A DNA stretch of 64,000 bases, from positions 1-64,000 of the forward strand of contig NZ_QGOK01000004.1 of the NCBI RefSeq assembly GCF_003259175.1. The letters run 5' to 3'. A model generated the notes under the pieces. The model was given only the letters and a program-made list of their open reading frames with translations. It did no database searches and was not told the origin of the DNA. How positions within the stretch are numbered: the stretch's first letter is position 1; each line of letters starts with the position of its first letter. The DNA comes from Marinomonas shanghaiensis (GTDB lineage Bacteria > Pseudomonadota > Gammaproteobacteria > Pseudomonadales > Marinomonadaceae). Below are positions 44,285 through 52,462 of this stretch, piece by piece. The position numbers were made by a program, and so were the translations under genes.

Positions 44285-46273
44285 ATGACCTATTCACAAA
44301 AGACGGCAACGGGGGCGATTTTGCTTCCAGTCTTTATTCCAACCGTTGTCGTTACCCTATTTCTTATCGTCGGAACCTTAAGTAATCCAGAGCTTGCAGG
44401 AGAAGTATTTCAAAGTGCATTGGCTTGGGTGACTAAGACCTTTGGCTGGTTTTATATGCTGGCGACCGCGATTTTTCTCGTATTTCTTGTTTGTATTGGT
44501 TTTAGTCGCTGGGGCAATATTCGCTTAGGCCCAGATCACGGAGACCCTGAATACAGTTTTCCCGCTTGGTTTGCCATGCTTTTCTCGGCTGGTTACGGGA
44601 TTGCCTTGTTATTTTTTGGCGTGGCAGAACCTGTTTTGCACTTTTCCCAACCACCCAATGCGACCGCAGAGACCATTGGTGCCGCTCGTGAAGCCATGCA
44701 GATTGCGTATTTCCATTGGGGCTTACATATCTGGGGTATTTACGGCCTGATGGGGTTAGTGCTGGCTTATTTTGCGTTCCGTCATGGCTTGCCGCTGTCG
44801 GTGCGTTCGGCGCTGTATCCTCTGATTGGTGATCGTATATACGGCCCTATTGGTCATATTGTCGACGTATTTGCGATTCTCGGTACCTTATTTGGTTTGG
44901 CCACTACGCTTGGCTTGTCGGTTACCCAGATCAATGCAGGTTTGCATTATCTTTGGGAAGACATTCCGATTAATACCATGGTGCAAATCACCGCTATTGG
45001 TTTAATCACCTTAGCTGCCATTGGCTCTGTGGTTGCGGGTATGGATAAAGGGGTGAAAAACCTGTCGATTTTGAATATGGGCTTGGCTGTATTCATCATG
45101 GTGATTGTGTTTTTTGTTGGCCCAAGCATCCATATTCTTGATGCTTTTGTACAAAACACTGGTTCGTATCTGAGTAACATTGTCGAGCGTACTTTTAATC
45201 TACAGGCTTATACGCAAAGTGATTGGATTGGTAATTGGACGCTGTTTATTTTTGCTTGGACGATCGCTTGGGCACCATTTGTTGGTTTGTTTATTGCCAA
45301 GATTAGCCGTGGTCGTACGATTCGTCAGTTTATTTTTGGCGTGCTTGCGGTTCCGACTCTGTTTACCTTTTTATGGTTTGCTATCTTTGGCGATACCGCG
45401 CTGTATTTGATTATGGAGCAGGGCAAGGATGTTTTGATTGGTGAAGTGCAAGCGGATCATTCGGTGGCATTATTCCAATTCTATGATTTACTGCCTTGGT
45501 CGACTTTTTTATCAGTGATCACCGTCTTTTTGATCATTACTTTCTTTGTTACCTCGTCGGACTCGGGTTCCTTGGTGGTGGATTCATTGGCGTCTGGTGG
45601 CGCACTAGAAACGCCAGTTTGGCAGCGAGTCTTTTGGGCATCTCTTGAAGGTATTATCGCAGCAACCTTGTTATTGGCGGGTGGTTTAGGGGCATTGCAA
45701 ACCATGAGTATTTTAGCGGCATTGCCTTTTGCCATCATCATGTTGGTTGCCGCACTTGGCTTATGGCGAGCTTTAGTGATTGAAGGGCATCGCGGGGCCG
45801 CGGTAGAGGCCGCAGCGACACCGGGCCGAGCCTTTAGTAACGAAGGTAGCTGGCGTAAGCGCTTAAGTACCTTGTTTAAGTTTCCTGGCGAAGCCAAAGT
45901 AAAGCACTTTATCAAAGATGTCGTGGAACCGGCCATGGAAGAAGTGCAGAAAGAACTGGCGATTCATGGTTGGAAAGCCAATATCACTCGAGAGGAAAAT
46001 GGTGTTACTTTCCAGTTAGAGCGAGATGAAAAACTGGATTTTTATTACCAAGTGTTGGCTACTGAGCATGAAATACCAGAAGCTCACAGTGAAAGCAGCA
46101 AGTACGATACCCATTGGCAAGCCGATGTGTATATTCGTAATGGTGCGTTGGGTTATGAACTCTATGGTTGTAGCCAAGATGAAGTCATACGCGATCTGAT
46201 TGATCAGTTAGAGCAGTACTTCAACTTCGTTGATGCAGCTCCTGGGCATTTGCCTTGGAATACAGTGTCTTAG
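44285..46273 (+). CDS. betT: BCCT transporter, BetT-like
   Basis: The 662-residue protein has the 12 membrane helices of the betaine-choline-carnitine family, the motifs LFFGVAEPVLHFSQPP and ISRGRTIRQF, and a long C-terminal cytosolic tail of about 150 residues, as in BetT (677 in E. coli). It should import choline or glycine betaine for osmoprotection, driven by protons or sodium. The ATG at 44285 has AAGGAGG 8-14 bases upstream; the frame upstream to 44219 is not needed. No betA/betB genes are near, so the substrate assignment is moderate. Confidence 0.85.
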   Translation: MTYSQKTATGAILLPVFIPTVVVTLFLIVGTLSNPELAGEVFQSALAWVTKTFGWFYMLATAIFLVFLVCIGFSRWGNIRLGPDHGDPEYSFPAWFAMLFSAGYGIALLFFGVAEPVLHFSQPPNATAETIGAAREAMQIAYFHWGLHIWGIYGLMGLVLAYFAFRHGLPLSVRSALYPLIGDRIYGPIGHIVDVFAILGTLFGLATTLGLSVTQINAGLHYLWEDIPINTMVQITAIGLITLAAIGSVVAGMDKGVKNLSILNMGLAVFIMVIVFFVGPSIHILDAFVQNTGSYLSNIVERTFNLQAYTQSDWIGNWTLFIFAWTIAWAPFVGLFIAKISRGRTIRQFIFGVLAVPTLFTFLWFAIFGDTALYLIMEQGKDVLIGEVQADHSVALFQFYDLLPWSTFLSVITVFLIITFFVTSSDSGSLVVDSLASGGALETPVWQRVFWASLEGIIAATLLLAGGLGALQTMSILAALPFAIIMLVAALGLWRALVIEGHRGAAVEAAATPGRAFSNEGSWRKRLSTLFKFPGEAKVKHFIKDVVEPAMEEVQKELAIHGWKANITREENGVTFQLERDEKLDFYYQVLATEHEIPEAHSESSKYDTHWQADVYIRNGALGYELYGCSQDEVIRDLIDQLEQYFNFVDAAPGHLPWNTVS

Positions 46274-46306
46274 CTAAAACAAATAATCAGCACACAAGTG
46301 CAAAGC

Positions 46307-46350
46307 AAAAAGCCAGTATTGACTCAATCAGTGTCAATGCTGGCTTTTTT
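46307..46350 (+). terminator. Rho-independent terminator
   Basis: AAAAAGCCAGTATTGAC pairs with GTCAATGCTGGCTTTTT around a 9-base loop, with one T-G wobble. It ends betT and lies 11 bp before the convergent cytochrome b gene's end. Confidence 0.9.
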
Positions 46351-46360
46351 GTTGGCTGCT

Positions 46361-46948
46361 TTATCCAGTCATGCGCGCTAAGATTTTATCTTTGAAGCAA
46401 AAACGGTGAATCAGTGCCATTGCTATGTGGCCTATCATCAACCCACCTAGTAACCATGAAAGCGGGCTGTGCAACAGGTCTGCAGGCGCGATCATCCACG
46501 TAATGTTGCGCTCTGCTTCTGGTAGGACTGTCATTCCATATAAACGGATTTCATAACCTTCACCATACTGGCGGAGCAGCGCAAAAACGGGCAAAAAAAG
46601 CAGTAACGCATAAAAAGCGGCATGCACGAGGCGCGCTAATTTCCCTCCAATCCCTTGTGATTGAGGCGGGCGTTGCTTCCTGTTTAGCCATGTCCATCCC
46701 AGACGGATCAAGGTGACTATTAAAATCAATAACCCTAATGATCCGTGTGGGCCTATGCTGTCTAGGAATAGGGTAAAAGTGTTTTTCCCTGTGCCACGCC
46801 ATGCTAACACGATTGAGAATTGCAATATGACGAGTGCCGCCGTAACCCAATGCAATGCTCGGCTGATGATGCCGTATTGATCGCAACTGTCTTGCCATTT
46901 ACGACTGCTTTGAGTGCCGATATAAGCGTTGTTTATTGGTAACGTCAT
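46361..46948 (-). CDS. Cytochrome b561 family protein
   Basis: The 195-residue protein has four membrane helices with conserved heme His residues in ALHW, GPHGSLG, VHAAFY and HIAMALIH. Cytochrome b561 proteins carry electrons across the inner membrane and can protect against superoxide. The ATG at 46948 has GGGAG upstream; the frame upstream to 47092 is not supported. A Fur-box-like site lies 83 bp upstream, which points to iron control. Confidence 0.87.
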   Translation of the reverse strand: MTLPINNAYIGTQSSRKWQDSCDQYGIISRALHWVTAALVILQFSIVLAWRGTGKNTFTLFLDSIGPHGSLGLLILIVTLIRLGWTWLNRKQRPPQSQGIGGKLARLVHAAFYALLLFLPVFALLRQYGEGYEIRLYGMTVLPEAERNITWMIAPADLLHSPLSWLLGGLMIGHIAMALIHRFCFKDKILARMTG

Positions 46949-47030
46949 TGAATCTAGAACTCCCTGAAATGTAACTTTGTCCTGAAATTGGCTTCGTGTA
47001 TAAGTTAAGAATGCTCGGTATAAAAGGATT

Positions 47031-47049
47031 ATAATGATAATCGCTATTA
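47031..47049. promoter_or_regulatory. Candidate Fur box
   Basis: TATAATGATAATCGCTATT matches the 19-bp Fur consensus GATAATGATAATCATTATC at 15 positions. It lies upstream of the cytochrome b561 start. Confidence 0.6.
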
Positions 47050-47142
47050 TTTGAAGGGGTTTATTTGAAATGCTATTGTGCGGATATGACACAATGTTTT
47101 GTCAAAAATTTTTCGCGACAAAACATCGTGCTCATTTTCTCG

Positions 47143-48822
47143 TTAGTGCAACGCGTCCTTTTTTTCGTTAACCACGGACTCAGGCACGATGACACTGAGA
47201 GATTTCGGTCTGACAACGACTTCTAGTGTCTCTGCCTCGCGTGTTTCGCCATCTATCACGTAGTGACCGACTTGACTGATGTCTACGGTGACGCGTTGTG
47301 CTGAACGATGAAAGATACCGTTGTTGCCTTCAGGGTTATTGTTGTCTTCTGGTAAGTCACTGTCTTCGTTTCTGTCGCCCATACCAAGCATGGCTAGCTC
47401 TGCTAAGTTTAATATTTGCATGCGCTCTGGGTCTAACCAAGTTAAATCCAATTCGCCATCCATAATATTGGGGACACCTTTACCTTGCGCTAACAAGGTG
47501 GTGATAGGGGCCGCATTCGCAATGGTTAAGCTGGGCGTCTTGATGGTAAAGGGTTCTTCATCGTTGAGTTGCACGGTAAATTCATGAACCTCGTTTTGAC
47601 CGATTGCTTCCCAGAGCCCTTGTAGATAGGCGAGTTGACCGCTGGTGTTTTTCTTACTGCGGTCCGCTTTCTCGATCATTTGCTGTTCAAATCCAACCCC
47701 TGCTAGCAATAGCATTAATTCGCCATTGCAGGTCGCTGTGTCGATGCGTTGCTCACAGCCGTCGATTAAATTCAAGCAGATGGTTTCTAACGGAGCGATT
47801 TTTGACAGGGTTCCGCACAACACATGACTTAAGGCGTTAGCGGTCCCAAAAGGGATAATGCCCAAGGTAATGTTCGTGCCAACTAAGGCGGCCGCAACCT
47901 CGGTTACTGTCCCATCACCACCACAAGCAATTACCATATCGGGTGACGCTTTGACCGCCTCTTTGGCTAACGCAGTGCCATTTTTCTCTGGTGTAGTGGT
48001 TTTGACCGTTACATCAAAATAAGCCGACAAATACCGTAAAATGTCATCCTGATTTTCTTCCCATTGGCGTGTACCAGACATAGGGTTAGCGATCAACCAA
48101 GCCGAATTATGAACCACTAAAAGCTTATTATCTAAAGCACGTTTTAAATGCTTAAACTGACGTTTGTTCAAGCGAGCGGTTTGGCGAATATCGCGGATCT
48201 TATCCATGATAGCATCAGGCGATGATTTGGGGTTTTGGCTGAGTAAGTACGCCGCCATCATAAAGACAGAACGGCCACGGCCTAAAGCGCAGTGAATAAC
48301 AACAGAACGTCCTGTTTTACGATGTGTGTGTATCCAATTCAACGCGCGGTGGATTTGTGTATCAGACGGCACAGAATGATCAAGAATCGGAATATTCAAA
48401 TAATCAATATCGGCTTGATAAGACACCCAGTTTAGTGAGCTGAACTCGGCGGTCACGTCTAATACCGCGCTGATATTAGCGTTTTTGATATCGTGAATAT
48501 CCGATGGAAATAAGCGTCTCGCAAGGTATAAACCGTCATCTATTTTTTGCAATGCAGGAACCGAATCCGTGCTTCTCGCCCAGCTGTTATAGAGTTGTGT
48601 ACTCCACAAAAATGGCATAAATACCCAACGAATATAGACGGGCACCGTGCCATCGGAGCGTTTACGAAAAATAGTGGGTTTATTTAGAAGGTAGGCAAGA
48701 CTGACAGTGAAAAAAGACAGGGCGAACCATGCCCAAGCCAACTGAAAATACACATTGCGAGTCATAATAACCAACAATACAAAGACAGCCGTGATCAATA
48801 AATAATAGTTTGGTTTAAACAA
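47143..48822 (-). CDS. Dual-specificity phosphatase fused to diacylglycerol kinase
   Basis: The 559-residue protein has two N-terminal membrane helices (about 5-50), a tyrosine/dual-specificity phosphatase domain with the catalytic Cys178-x5-Arg184 (HCALGRGRS), and a diacylglycerol/lipid kinase domain (about 240-550) with GGDGT at 301-305. The kinase is of the YegS/DgkB type. One chain thus removes and adds phosphate groups; both reactions would be near the inner membrane and could act in lipid or phosphatidylglycerol turnover. A YnbD-like phosphatase is the closest pattern to the first part. Confidence 0.88.
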   Translation of the reverse strand: MFKPNYYLLITAVFVLLVIMTRNVYFQLAWAWFALSFFTVSLAYLLNKPTIFRKRSDGTVPVYIRWVFMPFLWSTQLYNSWARSTDSVPALQKIDDGLYLARRLFPSDIHDIKNANISAVLDVTAEFSSLNWVSYQADIDYLNIPILDHSVPSDTQIHRALNWIHTHRKTGRSVVIHCALGRGRSVFMMAAYLLSQNPKSSPDAIMDKIRDIRQTARLNKRQFKHLKRALDNKLLVVHNSAWLIANPMSGTRQWEENQDDILRYLSAYFDVTVKTTTPEKNGTALAKEAVKASPDMVIACGGDGTVTEVAAALVGTNITLGIIPFGTANALSHVLCGTLSKIAPLETICLNLIDGCEQRIDTATCNGELMLLLAGVGFEQQMIEKADRSKKNTSGQLAYLQGLWEAIGQNEVHEFTVQLNDEEPFTIKTPSLTIANAAPITTLLAQGKGVPNIMDGELDLTWLDPERMQILNLAELAMLGMGDRNEDSDLPEDNNNPEGNNGIFHRSAQRVTVDISQVGHYVIDGETREAETLEVVVRPKSLSVIVPESVVNEKKDALH

Positions 48823-49301
48823 TACAACTCTCCTAGAGTCCAGCCATAGTCTAAACAGGGTAACACACCCCCTATTAAAATAAAGGCAGGGAGAAGTGAG
48901 GATGCTATAAAGCTAGGTAAACAGTGCAAAATCCGTTGCAAAGTTTTTTTAGGAGTTTGCGGGGGACTTCTAGTCCAAGTGGTATGTCGACAAATAGTTG
49001 AAACTCTTTTTTAGCGCTTTTTTCCAGTTCTGTTAGAAGCATAACGGTACTGTCTGCTAATTTTCCCCCTTTGCTAAGTAAAATAAATGTGGATTCATGC
49101 GTTAGCATTTGGCTTGAGTCAGACGGGATATCACCATAAATAATGTCTGAAATACATTAAACGGAAAAAAACTCTGTTTCATTCATCTTTGACAGATTTT
49201 CTGCATAGTTTGGAATAAAAAGGTAATGAAATGTGAGACTCATGCTCACCACTATTGCATAAAACTGACGTTTGTTAATCTCATTAACAAGACGATGACC
49301 G
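48823..49301. other. Intergenic region with one doubtful small frame
   Basis: This 479-bp gap lies between the phosphatase-kinase fusion and the kinase-like gene, which diverge. A 67-codon minus-strand frame (48905-49108) starts MLTHESTFILLSK and could be a small protein, but it has no ribosome binding site and no motif I know. Otherwise I see no feature. Confidence 0.4.
48905..49108 (-). CDS. Doubtful small protein
   Basis: The 67-residue frame has a mildly regular sequence (KLADSTVMLLTELEKSAKK, then PRKLLKKLCNGF) that could fold as two helices, but the ATG has no ribosome binding site and no similarity is evident to me. I list it only because it is the largest frame in a 479-bp gap. Confidence 0.2.
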   Translation of the reverse strand: MLTHESTFILLSKGGKLADSTVMLLTELEKSAKKEFQLFVDIPLGLEVPRKLLKKLCNGFCTVYLAL

Positions 49302-50066
49302 ATGCAGGTGTCCATGATGAAAGAGCAAGTTTTGACTGCGCAGTTAGGTAAATGCTTTCCTGAACATTCATTCCATAACCATCATATTAGTGTGCTTCAC
49401 AAAGGGCGCTTCGCCAATGCGATCGTCTATCGATACAAAGATGATCGTTTTGATTTAGTCATTAAAGACTTTCAACATAGTCCGTGGATTGTGAGGAAAA
49501 CGGTTGCGCGTCTGTTTGTTAATCAAGAATACAAGGCGTTAGATCGCCTCAGTGGTATGAGTGGTGTGAGCAATGAGTTTCATCGCTTATCTGCTATTAG
49601 TATCGCTTATTCCTTTATCGAGGGAACGCCTTTACGAACACTCAATAAACAAAATAAGACACTGCCTAAGCTTTTCTTTAATCAATTAGAGCACAGGGTG
49701 TCTGAAATGCACCGTCGTGGTTTGGTGCATTTAGATTTACGCAACCTGGGTAATATTCTTGTCGGTGAAGATGGCCAGCCTTATTTTATTGATTTTCAAT
49801 CCGCCATAACCTATTCCCGTTTTCCCAATTGGTTACAGCGTATTATGCGGGGGGCGGATCTATCGGGTGTATATAAAGCTTGGTCGGCCTTATGTGAACA
49901 CCCCATGGCAAATTACAAAAAAGCGTTTTTTATCCATTACAACCAATTAAGAAAGCGTTGGATTTTTCGTGGTTACCCAATACACCGTGCTTATCTTTGG
50001 TTGTGTGGTCTTGCCAGTCAACTGCCTGGTGCCGACTTATTTCGTAATATGATGGAGAAACTGTAA
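49302..50066 (+). CDS. Small protein kinase-like protein (Kdo/RIO kinase fold)
   Basis: The 254-residue protein has the kinase catalytic loop HLDLRNLGNILVG with Asp145, and FIDFQSA with Asp164 as the metal site. VIKDFQ near the start is a likely ATP lysine region. It resembles lipopolysaccharide core (WaaP/RfaY-like) and RIO-type kinases, so the substrate could be sugar or protein. The C-terminal 80 residues are rich in Trp, Tyr and Arg and may sit near a membrane. The start is uncertain: 49302, 49314 or 49317. Confidence 0.75.
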   Translation: MQVSMMKEQVLTAQLGKCFPEHSFHNHHISVLHKGRFANAIVYRYKDDRFDLVIKDFQHSPWIVRKTVARLFVNQEYKALDRLSGMSGVSNEFHRLSAISIAYSFIEGTPLRTLNKQNKTLPKLFFNQLEHRVSEMHRRGLVHLDLRNLGNILVGEDGQPYFIDFQSAITYSRFPNWLQRIMRGADLSGVYKAWSALCEHPMANYKKAFFIHYNQLRKRWIFRGYPIHRAYLWLCGLASQLPGADLFRNMMEKL

Positions 50067-50088
50067 CAACAGGTCCTGAGGTGTTATG

Positions 50089-50124
50089 AAGCCCTTATTA
50101 TACATACCTCGAATAGGGCTTTTC
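50089..50124 (+). terminator. Terminator after the kinase-like gene
   Basis: AAGCCCT pairs with AGGGCTT over 7 bp around a 19-base loop and is followed by TTT. It is weaker than the others in the window. Confidence 0.55.
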
Positions 50125-50134
50125 TAACATGCGA

Positions 50135-52063
50135 TTAACTGCTGACAATCAGGTCGTTCAAGGCTTTGGTAATCAGGTCTTTTTTCACCAAGGTGCGTTT
50201 TACAGGTTTATCAAACCAGAAATCCATCGGTTGATCAAAACCGATACCGTGCATGTAGTTGTAGAGCGCTTTACGCAGTCCATCACCTAACATGTCATGA
50301 TCTGTGCCTGTCGGGTCGGTGAAATCCACATCGTTTTCCGCGAACAAAATATCAGGGCGTTCCGCTAAAGTGATGCCGTACTCCTCGGGATTAATTCCAA
50401 TAGGACTGTGCGCTGTGGCGGCGAATCGGTGCCAGAACGCCGATTGGAAGCACTCTTGCGCCATCATTTGTCGTACCATTTCGAGCGCATCAATGGTTTC
50501 TTGTTCGGTTTGTGTTGGAAAGCCGTACATCAAATAAGAGTGCACCAGAATACCCGCATCACTGAAGGCTTTGGTAACACGAGCGACCTGCTCAACACTG
50601 ACGCCTTTTTTCATCAGCTTAAGCAATCGATCGGACGCCACTTCTAAACCACCACTGACGGCAATACAGCCAGAGTCCGCTAACAACTGGCAACGCTCAG
50701 GGGTGAAGGTCTTTTCAAAGCGAATATTGCCCCACCAGCTGATGACCACGCCGCGTTCGATTAAACGTCTTGCTAAGGCAAACAATGCCTTTGGTGGGGC
50801 CGCTTCATCGACAAAGTGGAAGCCGGTTTGTCCGGTTTCGGCGATTAATTCTTCAATACGATCCACCAATATATCGGCACCCGCAGCGTCGTAACGGTCA
50901 ATGTAATCCAGTGTCACATCGCAGAAGCTGCATTTACGCCAGTAACAACCGTGGGCAATGGTGAGCTTGTTCCAGCGGCCATCGCTCCAGATGCGGTGCA
51001 TAGGATTCAGCATTTCACACAAGGACAAGTATTCGGTTAACGGCAAGCCATCGTAAATGGGCGTACCGACATCGGTTTGGGGAATATCATGCAGCTCGGC
51101 GTTTTCATTGTAGTGAACATAGGGCTCGCCGTTTTCGTCTTCTGCAAGAAAGTAAGTACGCACTAACTCATCAATTTCACGCTGACCATCAAAGAATTCC
51201 AACAAGGTCATGAACGGACGTTCGCCATCGTCTAGACAAATAAAATCGACAAACTCAAACACGCGAGGGTCTTTCAGCGCGCGCAGCTCGGTATTGATAA
51301 AACCACCACCCAATACGACAGGCAAGTCAGGATTGATGGCTTTACAGGTTTGTGCAATGCGTAATGCGCCCAGCATATTGCCAGGGAAAGGCACGGTTAA
51401 GGCCACCACACTGGGTTGGGTTTCTTCCAAGTATTGCTCGACCAACTGTTCGAGAATTTCCGAACTGAAACTCGGCTCGCCCATCAGGGTATTGTAGAGA
51501 TCATCAAAGCTTGGGTTAGCCGCTGCCAAACGCTCCCCATAACGGCTCACTTCAAAATACGGGTCAACGCCTTGGGTAATCACCGCCGACAAATCATTGA
51601 TAAACAAGGTGGCTAAATACTTCGCTTTGTCCTGCACACCCAGCTGACCAAAGGCGGTTTTGAGTATATCGCCTGAGACGGCTTCCATCTGCGCAATGGC
51701 GTCGAACGCAGGGCCTTCTGGTAAAAAACGGCGGGAGACAATACGCAGCGCAAGACTGGAATCTTTGCCTTGTAAAAAGCGAATCACTGGCTCGACACAC
51801 AGACGATAGCGGTCAAATTCAGCTAAGAAACAAAACACCGCATCGGGCAGTTCATCGTCTTCAAAGGATTCGAAGTTGTCTTCCACATGCTGACGGATAA
51901 TATCCAGCGCAGGCGCTGTCATCATCTCAAGAAACAACTCAATAGCAGGATCGCGCTGCACTGCCTCATAGCCCCGAGAGCGCAAAAAGCCAGTCAGATA
52001 CGCCGTCGCTGGATACGGCGTATTCAGTTGCGTCATGGGTGGGGTCATCAGAAGAACGGTCAT
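50135..52063 (-). CDS. B12-binding-domain-like radical SAM protein
   Basis: The 642-residue protein has an N-terminal cobalamin-binding-like Rossmann region (about 1-60 and 230-310; GGGFINTELRAL) and a radical SAM domain with Cys373, Cys378 and Cys381 in GCYWRKCSFC. The first spacing is four residues, not the usual three. The DxHxxG motif for cobalamin is not visible, so B12 binding is unproved. It starts 154 bp from the cobalamin riboswitch and is divergent from the btu operon. The reaction is not known. Confidence 0.82.
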   Translation of the reverse strand: MTVLLMTPPMTQLNTPYPATAYLTGFLRSRGYEAVQRDPAIELFLEMMTAPALDIIRQHVEDNFESFEDDELPDAVFCFLAEFDRYRLCVEPVIRFLQGKDSSLALRIVSRRFLPEGPAFDAIAQMEAVSGDILKTAFGQLGVQDKAKYLATLFINDLSAVITQGVDPYFEVSRYGERLAAANPSFDDLYNTLMGEPSFSSEILEQLVEQYLEETQPSVVALTVPFPGNMLGALRIAQTCKAINPDLPVVLGGGFINTELRALKDPRVFEFVDFICLDDGERPFMTLLEFFDGQREIDELVRTYFLAEDENGEPYVHYNENAELHDIPQTDVGTPIYDGLPLTEYLSLCEMLNPMHRIWSDGRWNKLTIAHGCYWRKCSFCDVTLDYIDRYDAAGADILVDRIEELIAETGQTGFHFVDEAAPPKALFALARRLIERGVVISWWGNIRFEKTFTPERCQLLADSGCIAVSGGLEVASDRLLKLMKKGVSVEQVARVTKAFSDAGILVHSYLMYGFPTQTEQETIDALEMVRQMMAQECFQSAFWHRFAATAHSPIGINPEEYGITLAERPDILFAENDVDFTDPTGTDHDMLGDGLRKALYNYMHGIGFDQPMDFWFDKPVKRTLVKKDLITKALNDLIVSS

Positions 52064-52216
52064 AGCCTGCCTTTAAAATAATACCTAATCGGAATAGGTG
52101 GATTCTAGCATTTAACGCTTTTAAAGGGGTCAGGTTCCTTAAAATATAATGCCTTTAATCTGCGCTTGAAGCGCATTCATTTAGCGTTATCTTCGCTCTG
52201 TGTTAGAGTACGCGCC

Positions 52217-52388
52217 GTTACAGGTTGTGGACCTAGGTGTTCGCAATAATAGGGAAGTCAGTGCAATTCTGACGCTGCCCCCGCAACGGTAAAAAAGTCA
52301 AACTCTGCCAATACGCCACTGTGGTTCGCCATGGGAAGGCGGCAAAGTCTGCATTCGCAACTTTTGAGTCCGGAGACCTGCCTGTAAC
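52217..52388 (+). ncRNA. Cobalamin riboswitch
   Basis: The P1 stem is GTTACAGG (52217-52224) with CCTGTAAC (52381-52388). The core has GTGCAATTCTGACGCTGCCC, CCGCAACGGTAA, GCCACTG near 52315 and GTCCGGAGACCTGCC near 52368, all standard for the B12 riboswitch. It lies 75 bp before the btuB ATG and should reduce btu expression when cobalamin is plentiful. Confidence 0.95.
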
Positions 52389-52462
52389 TGGGGGTTCTGC
52401 TTACGCTGGAACCAAATGTCATCACTGTGCGGGCGTGCTCAGTGCAACAGTAGATCTTATTT

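Noticed and set aside
45481-45936. Antisense frame of 151 codons in betT
   Set aside because: It is rich in Ala, Lys and Thr without motifs, and lies opposite conserved BCCT sequence.
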